Shown here in pieces: positions 38,637-47,719 of a DNA stretch of 64,000 nt. The stretch comes from Pseudomonas frederiksbergensis (GTDB lineage: Bacteria; Pseudomonadota; Gammaproteobacteria; Pseudomonadales; Pseudomonadaceae): contig NZ_CP018319.1 in NCBI RefSeq assembly GCF_001952935.1, forward strand, positions 5,228,001 through 5,292,000, written 5' to 3'. The translations under genes and the position numbers were made by a program. The notes under the pieces are model-generated. The model saw only the letters and a program-made list of their open reading frames with translations. It searched no databases and was not told where the DNA came from. The stretch's first letter is position 1. The number at the start of each line of letters is the position of its first letter.

Positions 38637-39968
38637 ATGCCTCGCTCACGATACAAGTCATTAGTGGATGCTTTGGCGGCTGACATCCGCTCAGGCCGAT
38701 TGTTGCCGGGCACGCGTTTGCCGACGCATCGGCAATTGGCGGCGAAAGAAGGGCTGGCGCTGGTAACCGCCAGTCGCGTCTATGCAGAGCTCGAAGCCAT
38801 GGGGCTGGTCAGCGGCGAGACAGGGCGAGGCACGTTCGTGCGGGAGACGTCGTTGCCGCCGGGCTTGGGCATCGATCAGAAAAGCGTGGCCGTGGGCATG
38901 ACCGACCTCAACTTCAACTATCCCTCCCTGCCAGGGCAGGCAGAACTCTTGCGAAATGCGCTGCGCCAACTCGCCTCGGGCGGTGATCTGGAATCCCTGT
39001 TGCGCTACCAGCCACACGCCGGGCGCCTGCATGAGCGCGCCTCGGTGGCGCGCCATTTGCTCGCCCGAGGCCTGACGGTGGAGGCCGAGCAAGTGTTGAT
39101 GGTCAGTGGCGCCCAGCATGGGCTGGCCGTGACGATGATGGCGCTGCTGCAACCCGGTGATGTGATTGCAGCGGATGCACTGACCTATTCAGGCTTCATC
39201 GTGCTGGCCGAAGCCTTGCACCTTGAAATCGTGCCTATTCCCGTGACCGAACAAGGACCTGATCTGGAGGCGCTGGACAGCCTGTGCCGGAATCGCCGCG
39301 TGCGGGCGGTGTACTCGATGCCGACGCTGCACAATCCACTGGGGTGGGTCATGAGTGCCGATCAGCGCGATTTGCTGGTGACCATCGCGCGCAAGCATGA
39401 CTTGCTCATCATCGAGGACGCCGCCTATGCCTTCCTTGCCGAGAACCCGCCGGCACCGATAGCGCAACTCGCCCCCGAGCGGACCGTTTACGTTTCAGGG
39501 CTCTCCAAGAGTGTGGCCACTGGGCTGCGTGTAGGTTTCGTCGCCGCCCCGATCGAAAAAGTGCCCGCGCTAGAGCGCACGATCAGGGCGACCACCTGGA
39601 ATACCCCAGGCGTGCTGACGGCCATCGCGAGCACGTGGCTCGACGATGGCACCGTCATGCAACTGGAAGCGGAAAAACGCCAGGATGCGCAGGCCAGGCA
39701 AATCATGGCCGCAGAAGTGCTGGCGGGCCTTCCATGTATTCGCCACCCGTCGTCGTATTTTCTTTGGCTGCCTTTGTCTGAAGATGCGAGGGCCGACCAG
39801 ATCGCCGCGGCCTTGCTGCGGGAAAAAGTCGCGATTTCAACCGCTGAGCCGTTTGCCACTTCTGCCCATGTACCGCATGCGATTCGCCTGGCGCTGGGGT
39901 CGGCTGAGATGGGCGCACTGCGGGAGGCGCTGGAAAAAGTGAAGTGGGTGATTGGGGCTTATTCTTAG
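38637..39968 (+). CDS. MocR/PdxR-type regulator (GntR helix + aminotransferase fold)
   Basis: A 443-residue fusion of a GntR-type winged helix (residues about 1-75: ALAADIRSGRLLPGTRLPTHRQLAAKEGLALVTASRVYAELEAMG) with a fold-type I aminotransferase domain. The PLP lysine lies in VYVSGLSKSVATGLRVGFVAAP, and IIEDAAYAFL holds the Asp contact. Such proteins sense PLP together with an amino compound. It diverges from the EamA exporter and probably controls it. I chose the ATG at 38637; the frame opens at 38616 inside the shared motif. Confidence 0.9.
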   Translation: MPRSRYKSLVDALAADIRSGRLLPGTRLPTHRQLAAKEGLALVTASRVYAELEAMGLVSGETGRGTFVRETSLPPGLGIDQKSVAVGMTDLNFNYPSLPGQAELLRNALRQLASGGDLESLLRYQPHAGRLHERASVARHLLARGLTVEAEQVLMVSGAQHGLAVTMMALLQPGDVIAADALTYSGFIVLAEALHLEIVPIPVTEQGPDLEALDSLCRNRRVRAVYSMPTLHNPLGWVMSADQRDLLVTIARKHDLLIIEDAAYAFLAENPPAPIAQLAPERTVYVSGLSKSVATGLRVGFVAAPIEKVPALERTIRATTWNTPGVLTAIASTWLDDGTVMQLEAEKRQDAQARQIMAAEVLAGLPCIRHPSSYFLWLPLSEDARADQIAAALLREKVAISTAEPFATSAHVPHAIRLALGSAEMGALREALEKVKWVIGAYS

Positions 39969-40022
39969 CCCGAAGTCGCCCGTCGCCACCTGTTTTGAAA
40001 AGTACAGTCCGCTACTGGCCAC

Positions 40023-40787
40023 TCACAACCCGTCGCCCAGCACCTTGAGGTACTCGGGGCTGTCGGATATCGAGTTGTGCCCGGTACCCGGTATGACTTT
40101 CAGCGTTGCCACCCCTTTGGCGAAATGTGTGAAGAGCCGCTCGGTGCTGGAACGCGGTATCACTTCGTCGTGCTCCGCCGCGATCAACAGCGTCGGCACC
40201 GTGATGTGGGTGGCGTACTTCCAGGATGCAAAGGTGTCCTTGAGCAACCACTTCACCGGGAAAATGGGGAATTGTCGCGCAGCGAGTTCTTCAACACTGT
40301 TGTAGGGCGTGATCAGCAACAGACGCGCCGCCGGGCGTTGGCTGGCGAGGCGTACAGCGACCCCCGAGCCCAGGCTGCGACCGACCACCGTAATGTGCGG
40401 ATGGGTGGCGTAGACCAAGTCAAACAAGGTCAGGGCGTCGCGCGAAATCATCTCCTCGGAAGGCGATCCGGAACTGCCGCCGTAGCCTCTGTAGTGCAGC
40501 AAGTAGACGGCGTGATCGGCAAAGGCTTGGGAAAACGAAGGCAGGCTTCGGGAGACGTCCTCGGCATTTCCACCAAAATAGATCAACGCTTTGGGCCCCT
40601 CGTGCGGCCTGACGGACACCAGCACCTGCGCGTCGTCGACGGACAACGTGAGCAGCGTTGCCGAGGTGCCGATGGCGCGGGGTTGCGGGAAGTAGATGAG
40701 GGCGCGCTGGAACACGAACAGCGCAGCGCAGAGCGCCAGATACACGACGGCGATGATGACGACGATTGACACCAGGATTCGTGGCAT
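40023..40787 (-). CDS. Membrane-anchored alpha/beta hydrolase
   Basis: A 254-residue serine hydrolase of the BEM46/ABHD family. An N-terminal membrane helix (ILVSIVVIIAVVYLALCAALFVF) anchors it. The oxyanion motif is YFGGNAED, the nucleophile elbow is VVGRSLGSGVA, the acid is Asp in AAEHDEVIP and the base His is in GTGHNSIS. All catalytic residues are present. The substrate is unknown. The start at 40787 has homologue support; 40811 is an alternative. It diverges from the transporter at 40897. Confidence 0.85.
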   Translation of the reverse strand: MPRILVSIVVIIAVVYLALCAALFVFQRALIYFPQPRAIGTSATLLTLSVDDAQVLVSVRPHEGPKALIYFGGNAEDVSRSLPSFSQAFADHAVYLLHYRGYGGSSGSPSEEMISRDALTLFDLVYATHPHITVVGRSLGSGVAVRLASQRPAARLLLITPYNSVEELAARQFPIFPVKWLLKDTFASWKYATHITVPTLLIAAEHDEVIPRSSTERLFTHFAKGVATLKVIPGTGHNSISDSPEYLKVLGDGL

Positions 40788-40896
40788 TCGGCTAACTTTA
40801 GTGGGCGGCATTGACGGCTCTGGCCGAAAGACGGCGATCGCTTGATTGCTGTCAGAGTGTAGTAGACCGCTTGCGCGACGCACCGGGAGGGCTCCA

Positions 40897-42183
40897 ATGC
40901 CCATCGCTGTGAAATGGCTCAACGTCCTGCCGTCGGAAAGAGCGGCGCTGAGGCTGGGTTTCGCCTTCCATTTCTGCGTGCTGGCCAGCTATTACCTGGT
41001 GCGACCTCTGCGCGATGCCTTGGGCCTGGAAGGCGGCGCCGACAAGTTGCAGTGGCTGTTCACGGCGACCTTCGTGGTGATGCTATTGATGGTGCCGTTG
41101 TTTGGCGCATTGGTTTCGCGGTTGCCGGCCACTCGTTTCGTGCCGTTGATCTATCGGTTGATCGCTTTGTCTATGCTGGTGTTTGGCGTGTTGATTGCCA
41201 ACCACGTTGCGCCGGTGGCGGTCGGTCGGGTGTTTTTCGTCTGGATCAGCATCTACAACCTGTTCATCGTCTCCATCTTCTGGAGCGTGTTGGTGGATCG
41301 GTTTTCCAGCGAACAAGGGCGGCGGCTGTTCGGCTTCGTCGCGGCCGGAGGAACGCTGGGCACTTTCATCGGGCCTTTGTTGGCGGCGACCATGGCCACC
41401 CGGTTCGGCCCGGTGGCATTGACCCTCGCCGCCGCAGTGCTGCTGGAAGTTGCGGTGCGCTGCTACCGGGCGCTGCTGTCCCGTACCGAAGCGCAATCCG
41501 GCCGTCGGTCGCTGGCGGACCGGCGCATGGGCGGCGGCATGCTCGCCGGCATCACCCTGATTCTGCGCTCGCCGTATCTGCTGGGGCTGGTGCTGTTCAT
41601 GCTGTTGCATACCAGCGCAGCGACCTTGTTGTATTTCGAACAGGGACGAATTGTCGCTGGTAGCTATGCTGATGTGGCCAGCCGGACGCAATTCTTCGCC
41701 GTTGTGGATTTGATCGTGTCAGCGCTGACCCTGGTCTTTCAGTTGGTGTTGACGGCGCCGTTGATCCGTTTGATTGGTATCGGCGGTGCGCTGGCAGCCT
41801 TGCCATTGGCGACGATCGTGGCGTTCGCTGCCATGGCCCTGGCGCCCGTGCCGGCAACCGTGGCGCTGGCGCAGGGGCTGCGCCGTGCGGTCGAGTTCGC
41901 CATCGTGCGGCCAGCGCGGGAAGTGCTGTGGACCGTGGTCAGCCGGGAAGAAAAGTACAAGGCCAAGAATGTGATCGAGACCTTGGTGTATCGCGGTGGA
42001 GATGCCGCCAGTGGCTGGTTGTCCGCCGGGTTGACGGCGCTGGGAGCGGGTTTCGGTCTGGTGGCGCTGGTGATCGTGCCGTTTGCCGGGTTGTGGGGCG
42101 GGTTATGCGTGTGGCTGGCCAGGCAGCAGGCGCAAAGGGCTGACAGCAAAAATGTGGAAGGACAATTCCATGAGCCACACTGA
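40897..42183 (+). CDS. MFS-type transporter resembling NTP/NTP exchangers
   Basis: A 428-residue protein with about 12 membrane segments. The start (LGFAFHFCVLASYYLVRPLRDALGLEGG) and the loop EEKYKAKNVIETLVYRGGDAASGW match the NTP/NTP exchange-type or Tlc-like MFS branch found in free-living bacteria, whose substrate is not known. GGGAGG precedes the ATG at 40897. The last 14 bases overlap the next gene, a Tat-exported aldo/keto reductase, so the two are probably coupled in function. Confidence 0.75.
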   Translation: MPIAVKWLNVLPSERAALRLGFAFHFCVLASYYLVRPLRDALGLEGGADKLQWLFTATFVVMLLMVPLFGALVSRLPATRFVPLIYRLIALSMLVFGVLIANHVAPVAVGRVFFVWISIYNLFIVSIFWSVLVDRFSSEQGRRLFGFVAAGGTLGTFIGPLLAATMATRFGPVALTLAAAVLLEVAVRCYRALLSRTEAQSGRRSLADRRMGGGMLAGITLILRSPYLLGLVLFMLLHTSAATLLYFEQGRIVAGSYADVASRTQFFAVVDLIVSALTLVFQLVLTAPLIRLIGIGGALAALPLATIVAFAAMALAPVPATVALAQGLRRAVEFAIVRPAREVLWTVVSREEKYKAKNVIETLVYRGGDAASGWLSAGLTALGAGFGLVALVIVPFAGLWGGLCVWLARQQAQRADSKNVEGQFHEPH

Positions 42184-43114
42184 TGGGTACTCGCGTCGGA
42201 AAATACTCACACTGGCTGCCGGTGCTTCGGCGGTTTTCACCTTCGATCCAGCGTTTGCAGCATCCACGCCGTCGACCGAAACAGGAGGCAAGAACATGCT
42301 GACCCGGGCCATTCCATCCAGCGCCGAACTCCTACCGATTGTCGGGTTGGGCACGTATCGCGGTTTTGATGTCGAGCCTTCAAGTCCGGACTACAAGCAA
42401 CTGCCTGCGGTGCTGCGTGCGTTGTTCGAGAAGGGCGGGAAGGTGATCGACAGTTCGCCCATGTACGGGCGCGCCGAGCAGACGACCGGTGAACTGTTGT
42501 CGGTTCATGAGCCGCGCTCGCCGGCCTTCCTGGCCACCAAGGTATGGACCCGTGGCCGCGAAGAAGGCATCGCGCAGATGGAACAGTCCTTCAAACTGTT
42601 GCAGACCGACCGGATCGACCTGATGCAGATTCACAACCTGCTGGACTGGAAAGCCCATTTGCCCACGCTGCGAAAATGGAAGGAAGAAGGGCGCATTCGT
42701 TACATCGGCATCACTCATTACACGGCGTCGGCGTATGACGAGGTGGAAGCGGTGCTCAAGGCCGAGCCGTTGGACTTTTTGCAGATCAACTATGCCCTGG
42801 ACGATCGCGGCGTCGAGAAACGTATCCTGCCGCTGTGTCGCGAGCGGGGCGTGGCGGTGATCTGCAATCGGCCCTTCGGCGGCGGTGATTTGCTCGCCCG
42901 TTTGAAGGGTAAGCCACTACCGGGTTGGGCCGCGCAAGTGGGGGTCAACAGCTGGGCACAACTGGCGCTCAAGTTCCTGCTGACGCATTCGGCGGTGACC
43001 TGCGTGATCCCCGGCACCGGCAACCCGCGTTACATGGCGGAAAATGCCGGTGCCGGTTTCGGTCCGATGCTGACGGGGGCGCAGCGCGAGCAGTTGATTG
43101 ATGTGGTGGGGTAG
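42170..43114 (+). CDS. Tat-exported aldo/keto reductase
   Basis: A 314-residue enzyme of the aldo/keto reductase superfamily with a twin-arginine leader (SRRKILTLAAGASAVFTFDPAFA). The barrel retains the catalytic Asp-Tyr-Lys-His pattern in part: VIDSSPMYGRAEQTTGEL (Asp, Tyr), FLATKVW (Lys) and LMQIHNLLD (His). Export of an NAD(P)H enzyme is odd, because the cofactor would need to be loaded before transport. GGAAGGAC lies before the ATG at 42170, inside the transporter gene's end. Substrate unknown. Confidence 0.85.
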   Translation: MSHTDGYSRRKILTLAAGASAVFTFDPAFAASTPSTETGGKNMLTRAIPSSAELLPIVGLGTYRGFDVEPSSPDYKQLPAVLRALFEKGGKVIDSSPMYGRAEQTTGELLSVHEPRSPAFLATKVWTRGREEGIAQMEQSFKLLQTDRIDLMQIHNLLDWKAHLPTLRKWKEEGRIRYIGITHYTASAYDEVEAVLKAEPLDFLQINYALDDRGVEKRILPLCRERGVAVICNRPFGGGDLLARLKGKPLPGWAAQVGVNSWAQLALKFLLTHSAVTCVIPGTGNPRYMAENAGAGFGPMLTGAQREQLIDVVG

Positions 43115-43285
43115 GCAAATTGTCGAAGCTTGTCAGGTATTGTCCGAAGGCTATCTGCCATGGCCCCCCAACATCATAGTCGCCGTCCGGGAGGGTTAAG
43201 CGCGCGGTGCTAGACTTTCAGGGTGGAATAGACGATCGAACAACCTGATCCGGCGGTGCGAGGACGAGAACGCTGGAGGTATGAC

Positions 43286-43657
43286 ATGACGACTCAATCG
43301 CTGGCTAAAGAACACATCAACGTGGTGGTCCGCAATTATGTGGAAGGCATGGTGTTCGCCGATGAAGCCTTGCTGCGACAAGCCTTTCATCCTTCTTGCC
43401 GCATCATCGGCCATTACGAAGACAAGCTTGAATGGTTAACCCTGGAGGAATTTATCGGCGCGATCAAGGCCGAAGGGCCGGCACCCAAAGAGGTCAAACC
43501 GTTTTGGGAAGTGCAAAGCATCGATATCACGGGCGATGCCGCCGCGGTAAAAGTCATTGATGAATATCTCGGCATGCGATTTACCGATTACCTGTCGCTA
43601 CTGAACATCAACTATCGCTGGATGATTGTGAACAAGCTGTATTACCTGAACGAATAG
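43286..43657 (+). CDS. NTF2-like (SnoaL/lumazine-binding type) protein
   Basis: A 123-residue protein of the NTF2-like fold, often annotated as putative lumazine-binding. The pattern VVRNYVEGMVFADEALLRQAFHPSCRIIGHY, then WEVQSIDITGDAAAVKVIDEYLGMRFTDYLSLL and YRWMIVNKLYYL is typical. No catalytic residues can be named. GGAGGT lies 6 bases before the ATG at 43286. Role unknown. Confidence 0.82.
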   Translation: MTTQSLAKEHINVVVRNYVEGMVFADEALLRQAFHPSCRIIGHYEDKLEWLTLEEFIGAIKAEGPAPKEVKPFWEVQSIDITGDAAAVKVIDEYLGMRFTDYLSLLNINYRWMIVNKLYYLNE

Positions 43658-43665
43658 CGCGCGAG

Positions 43666-43689
43666 CCCGGGAGCCCAAAGGCTCCCGGG
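43666..43689. terminator. Hairpin between convergent NTF2-like and sad genes
   Basis: CCCGGGAGCC at 43666-43675 pairs perfectly with GGCTCCCGGG at 43680-43689 around a CAAA loop. It lies between two convergent stops and could serve both strands; the flanking T runs are short. Confidence 0.7.
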
Positions 43690-43702
43690 TATCGTTATGC
43701 AA

Positions 43703-45094
43703 TCAGCGCCGATCCAGCCACACCGTCTGGGCATTGCAGAATTCGCGGACGCCGAAATGCGAGAGCTCACGGCCAAACCCGCTTTTCTTCACGCCGCCAA
43801 AGGTAACGCGCGGATCGGAGGCGCAATAGCCATTGATGAACACACCACCGGTTTCCAGTTCATCGGCCATCTGCTCGGCAAGCTCGACGTTGCGTGTGTA
43901 AATGGTTGAAGCGAGGCCGAACTCACTGTCATTCGCCAGTGCCAGAGCATGGGCCGCATCGCGGGCCGTGATGATCGAGGCCACCGGGCCAAACAGCTCC
44001 TGTTTGAACGAGGTCATCTGGTCGGTGACATCACCGAAGACCGTGGGCTCGTAAAAGTTGCCAGGGCCTTTAGCCTTCTTGCCGCCCATCAACAGCGTCG
44101 CGCCTTCTTCCAGGGTGTCGCGCACCTGTTGATCCAGTTCATCACGCAGATCAAAGCGAGCCATCGGGCCGATGTAAGTGTCGGCGGCCAGTGGATCGCC
44201 GACCACCAGTTTTTGCGTGGCTTCGACGAACTTGCGCGTGAATTCCTCGACGATGCCTTGCTCGACGATCAAGCGTTTGGCCGCCGCGCAAACTTGCCCG
44301 GTGTTCTGGTAGCGGCCAATCACGGCGGCTTTGACCGCTTCGTCGAGGTCGGCATCATTAAGGACGATGAACGGATCGGAACCGCCCAGTTCCAGTACGC
44401 ACTTCTTCAATGCAGCGCCGGCCTGCGCGCCGATGGCCATGCCGGCTCGCACACTGCCGGTGAGGGTGACTGCCGCGATGCGTGGATCGGCGATCGCGGT
44501 GGAGACGCCGTCCGGCGTGACATTGATGACCTCGAAGACACCTTCAGGGAAGTCGGCCTGCTTGAAGGCCTCGTGCAACAGATAGGCGCTGCCCATCACG
44601 TTGGGCGCATGTTTGAGCACGTAGGTGTTGCCGGCGATCAACGCTGGAACGGCGCCGCGCAGGACCTGCCAGATCGGGAAGTTCCACGGCATCACGGCGA
44701 GAATCGGGCCGAGCGGGCGGTATTCAATGCGCGCCTTGCCGCCTTCCACCAACGTCGGTTCCGCGCTCAGCATCGCCGGGCCGTGTTCGGCGTACCACTC
44801 GCAGAGTTGCGCGCATTTTTCGATTTCGCCGCGCGCCTGAGTGATCGGCTTGCCCATTTCCAGGGTGATCATGTTGGCCATCGCGGCGGCGTTGCCGCGC
44901 AATGCTCCAGCCAGGGCGATCAACAACTGCGAGCGTTGATCAACCGGTTTGCTGCGCCAGGCGCGGAACCCGGCAGCGGCGCGGGACAGGGCGGCATCCA
45001 GTGCCGATGCGGATTCGAAAGGGTAGTGGCCGATCTGCTCGCCGTTGGCGGGGTTGATCGAAATGGCATGGGTGAGGCTGGAAACTTGGGTCAT
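43703..45094 (-). CDS. sad: Succinate-semialdehyde dehydrogenase, Sad/YneI-like
   Basis: A 463-residue NAD(P)-dependent aldehyde dehydrogenase, the same length as E. coli Sad (YneI). VMPWNFPIWQVLR lines the cofactor pocket, LELGGSDPFIV holds the general-base Glu, and the catalytic Cys is in GRYQNTGQVCAAAKRLIV. In E. coli this enzyme oxidises succinate semialdehyde from putrescine and GABA breakdown. The divergent LysR gene at 45195 resembles PtrR/YneJ, which sits next to sad there too, and this strengthens the call. A GabP-like permease lies about 20 kb away. Confidence 0.87.
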   Translation of the reverse strand: MTQVSSLTHAISINPANGEQIGHYPFESASALDAALSRAAAGFRAWRSKPVDQRSQLLIALAGALRGNAAAMANMITLEMGKPITQARGEIEKCAQLCEWYAEHGPAMLSAEPTLVEGGKARIEYRPLGPILAVMPWNFPIWQVLRGAVPALIAGNTYVLKHAPNVMGSAYLLHEAFKQADFPEGVFEVINVTPDGVSTAIADPRIAAVTLTGSVRAGMAIGAQAGAALKKCVLELGGSDPFIVLNDADLDEAVKAAVIGRYQNTGQVCAAAKRLIVEQGIVEEFTRKFVEATQKLVVGDPLAADTYIGPMARFDLRDELDQQVRDTLEEGATLLMGGKKAKGPGNFYEPTVFGDVTDQMTSFKQELFGPVASIITARDAAHALALANDSEFGLASTIYTRNVELAEQMADELETGGVFINGYCASDPRVTFGGVKKSGFGRELSHFGVREFCNAQTVWLDRR

Positions 45095-45194
45095 GGCACC
45101 GTCCTGCGAGGTGGGGATGCGCTCAGGTTACGGTGGCGATTGTTTTCTGGAAACTGAATAATACTGAGCATAACGTTCACGTTTGGAGAATGAT

Positions 45195-46079
45195 TTGGAT
45201 CTGGTACAGCTGGAAATTTTCAAAGCCGTCGCCGAGCACGGCAGCATCAGCGCGGCGGCTCAGCACATCCACCGGGTGCCGTCGAACCTGACGACGCGGA
45301 TCAAGCAACTGGAGCTGGATCTGGGCGTGGACCTGTTTATCCGCGAGAAGAGCCGTCTGCGCCTGTCGCCGGCCGGCTGGAGTTTCCTCGACTATGCCCG
45401 GCGCATTCTCGATTTGGTCCAGGAGGCTCGCGCGACCGTGGCGGGCGAAGAACCGCAGGGATCGTTTCCGCTGGGGTCACTGGAGAGCACCGCTGCGGTG
45501 CGTATCCCTGAGCTGTTGGCTGCGTATAACCAGAAGCACGCCAAGGTCGAGCTGGACCTGTCCACCGGACCTTCGGGGACCATGATCGACGGCGTGTTGT
45601 CGGGACGACTGGCGGCCGCGTTTGTCGACGGGCCGGTGCTGCACCCGGCATTGGAGGGCGTGCCGGCGTTCGAGGAAGAAATGGTGGTGATCGCACCGCT
45701 CAACCATTCCCCGATCCATCGTGCGCGGGACGTCAATGGCGAAAACATCTATGCCTTTCGCTCCAATTGCTCCTATCGACACCACTTCGAAAGCTGGTTC
45801 GCCAAGGACGCGGCGGTGCCCGGCAAGATTTTCGAAATGGAGTCCTATCACGGCATGCTCGCGTGCGTCAGCGCTGGAGCTGGCCTGGCGCTGATGCCCC
45901 GCAGCATGCTCAACAGCATGCCCGGATGCACCACGGTGAGCGTCTGGCCGCTATCGGAAGCGTTTCGCTATTTGCGCACCTGGCTGGTGTGGCGCCGGGG
46001 GACGGTGTCGCAAAGCCTGACCATGTTTGTGCGCTTGCTGGAGGAGCGCGGGGTGGTGCGGGATGAGGCGGTGCGCTAG
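45195..46079 (+). CDS. ptrR: LysR-family regulator, PtrR/YneJ-like
   Basis: A 294-residue LysR-type regulator with helix-turn-helix at residues about 1-60 ([38 protein letters not shown]) and an effector domain. It starts at TTG 45195 with GGAG 6 bases upstream; an in-frame TTG at 45183 is possible. The 100-base divergent gap to sad should hold its operator. In E. coli the homologous pair yneJ(ptrR)-yneI(sad) responds to putrescine or GABA metabolism; that role here is inferred from gene pairing. Confidence 0.85.
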   Translation: MDLVQLEIFKAVAEHGSISAAAQHIHRVPSNLTTRIKQLELDLGVDLFIREKSRLRLSPAGWSFLDYARRILDLVQEARATVAGEEPQGSFPLGSLESTAAVRIPELLAAYNQKHAKVELDLSTGPSGTMIDGVLSGRLAAAFVDGPVLHPALEGVPAFEEEMVVIAPLNHSPIHRARDVNGENIYAFRSNCSYRHHFESWFAKDAAVPGKIFEMESYHGMLACVSAGAGLALMPRSMLNSMPGCTTVSVWPLSEAFRYLRTWLVWRRGTVSQSLTMFVRLLEERGVVRDEAVR

Positions 46080-46092
46080 TGCGCACGTCGGC

Positions 46093-46554
46093 TCATTCCC
46101 CGGCTTTCGTCGACTTGATCAGATTGCCGCGCAACTTCACGATCGCCTTCTGCAGGAGCGCGAACTCGTCGAGCGTCAGGCCCGTCGCGTCGGCGAGGCC
46201 CATTTCCGGTTGGCTTTCGCGCAGCTGTCGACCGTTCTTCGTCAGGCTGATGCGCACCTGGCGCTCGTCCTCGGGATCGCGCTGCCTTTGCAAAAAGCCC
46301 ATCGCTTCCAGCTTCTTCAGGATCGGGGTCAGCGTGTTCGATTCCAGAAACAGCTTCTCGCCCAGGCTGCCGACGGTCTGATGGTCTTCCTCCCATAGCG
46401 CGACGATGGTGATGTATTGCGTATAGGTCAGCCCAAGCTGCTCGAGTATTGGCTTGTACGCCTTGCCGAAGGCCAGGTTGGTGGAATAGACCGCAAAACA
46501 CAGGAATTCGGAAAGCTTCAGGTTGTCGGGGACGACGTTGTCGGTGGGTTTCAT
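46093..46554 (-). CDS. ohrR: OhrR, organic-peroxide-sensing MarR repressor
   Basis: A 153-residue MarR-family repressor. The reactive cysteine is Cys19 in LSEFLCFAVYSTNLAF, the hallmark of OhrR, with the paired Tyr residues in GLTYTQYITIVALWE. The winged helix (LFLESNTLTPILKKLEAMGFLQRQRDPEDERQV) is intact. Oxidation by organic hydroperoxides releases it from DNA and derepresses ohr. I see only that one Cys, so it is of the one-Cys type. The start at 46554 has GAGG 6 bases upstream. Two ohr genes lie directly upstream on the same strand. Confidence 0.92.
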   Translation of the reverse strand: MKPTDNVVPDNLKLSEFLCFAVYSTNLAFGKAYKPILEQLGLTYTQYITIVALWEEDHQTVGSLGEKLFLESNTLTPILKKLEAMGFLQRQRDPEDERQVRISLTKNGRQLRESQPEMGLADATGLTLDEFALLQKAIVKLRGNLIKSTKAGE

Positions 46555-46607
46555 GTACATCCTCGTTGGCCAAAGACGAATGGCTCGCAAAAAAGTGAAA
46601 TATACCT

Positions 46608-46630
46608 CGTGTGCGATTGTATCGGCATGA
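46608..46630 (-). promoter_or_regulatory. Degenerate OhrR-box candidate before ohrR
   Basis: CGTGTGCG at 46608-46615 is followed, 15 bp from its start, by a diverged copy (CGGCATGA). The central TTGTATCG is identical to the element at 47720-47742. It lies 53 bases upstream of the ohrR start. Confidence 0.45.
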
Positions 46631-46687
46631 CTCTAACTGAGGTAGCAACCGGTTCGACGGCGAAAGTCGAACCGGTCGTACGTTGCA

Positions 46688-47128
46688 TCACGCGGTCAGG
46701 GCGTTAATGACCACGTTGATATTGCCGCGCGTTGCCTTCGAGTACGGGCAGATTTGGTCGGCGGCGTGCGCCAGCTCCGTCGCGACGTCTTGCGTCAAAC
46801 CTGGCACGCGAAGGGTCAGCCGGGCCTGGAGGAAGTAGGCCGGACCGGTCTGGCCCAGATCGACCTCAATATCGATGGCCAGATTGGGCGGCAGCGTCAC
46901 CGGCATATTTTTCGCCGCCAGCTCGACGGCAGCGGTGTAGCAGGCCGACCATGCGCCGGCGAAAAACTGCTCTGCTGTCGGGTGCGGCACAATGGCGGCG
47001 AACTCGTGTGCCAGCCGAGGGTTTCCAGGCGACGAGAGCTGCATGGCGAGGCCGCGGGAAGAGTTGTTACCGTCGCTGAAGGTGGTGTGGGTTTTGCCTG
47101 TAGCCAGGACTTTTTCAATCTTGTTCAT
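46688..47128 (-). CDS. ohr: Ohr organic hydroperoxide reductase, copy 1
   Basis: A 146-residue thiol peroxidase of the Ohr/OsmC family, which reduces organic and fatty-acid hydroperoxides with lipoyl proteins as donors. The peroxidatic Cys63 (GAWSACYTAA) and resolving Cys127 (ICPYSKAT) are in place. The catalytic Arg should be the one in the SSRG region. The length equals that of typical Ohr. A candidate OhrR site lies 35 bases upstream. A second, very similar ohr gene lies upstream. Confidence 0.93.
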   Translation of the reverse strand: MNKIEKVLATGKTHTTFSDGNNSSRGLAMQLSSPGNPRLAHEFAAIVPHPTAEQFFAGAWSACYTAAVELAAKNMPVTLPPNLAIDIEVDLGQTGPAYFLQARLTLRVPGLTQDVATELAHAADQICPYSKATRGNINVVINALTA

Positions 47129-47163
47129 GGTTGTGTCCTCAATATTTGGTAGGGGTTGTGATT

Positions 47164-47186
47164 CGTATGCGCTTAAAGCGTATGCG
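47164..47186 (-). promoter_or_regulatory. Candidate OhrR element before ohr copy 1
   Basis: CGTATGCG at 47164-47171 is repeated at 47179-47186, 15 bp from start to start, with a 7-base spacer CTTAAAG. The same layout occurs before ohr copy 2. Confidence 0.55.
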
Positions 47187-47225
47187 ATATATATGGCGCA
47201 CTTGAATGCCGATCGAAGCGGTGCG

Positions 47226-47678
47226 TCAAGCCGTGAGGACGTTCAGGGCCACGTCAATGTTACCCCGCGTCGCTTTTGAGTACGGGCAGATTTGATCGGC
47301 GGTGTGCGCCAGCGTTGTCGCGATGTCCTGGGACAAACCCGGCACCCGCAGGGTCAATCGAGCCTGTAGGAAATAGGCTGGACCGGTCTGACCCAGATCG
47401 ACTTCGATGTCGACGGACAGATCAGACGGCAGCACCACGTTCATCTCACCGGCCACCAGCCCGACGGCGGCGGTGTAGCAGGCCGACCAGGCGCCGGCGA
47501 ACAGTTGCTCGGCAGTCGGGTGCGGCTGGGTGGCTGCAAACACGTGGGCGGGCTTGGCGATGCCGGGTGTCGACAAGGTGATGTCGAGGCTGCCGTCATG
47601 GCCGCGCGAGGTAGTGCCAGCGTGGCTGACGGTGGTGTGGGTTTTGCCGGTGGCCAGTACTTTTTCGATCTTGCTCAT
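47226..47678 (-). CDS. ohr: Ohr organic hydroperoxide reductase, copy 2
   Basis: A 150-residue Ohr paralogue with the same catalytic cysteines (GAWSACYTAA and ICPYSKAT). It differs mainly in the N-terminal third (SHAGTTSRGHDGSLDITLS against SDGNNSSRGLAMQLS) and has a 4-residue insert there. The remainder is nearly the same, including a stretch of more than 20 identical residues after DIEVD. The two genes are thus a tandem duplication or one transferred copy. The start at 47678 matches copy 1; a longer frame has no similarity. Its promoter faces the pyrroline-carboxylate reductase gene. Confidence 0.92.
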   Translation of the reverse strand: MSKIEKVLATGKTHTTVSHAGTTSRGHDGSLDITLSTPGIAKPAHVFAATQPHPTAEQLFAGAWSACYTAAVGLVAGEMNVVLPSDLSVDIEVDLGQTGPAYFLQARLTLRVPGLSQDIATTLAHTADQICPYSKATRGNIDVALNVLTA

Positions 47679-47719
47679 GGAATGAATCCTCAATGTTTCA
47701 ATAGGTGCGGCTTGTGTGT

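Noticed and set aside
43949-45157. 402-codon plus-strand frame opposite sad
   Set aside because: Antisense shadow, and it would run into the ptrR promoter; no domain seen.
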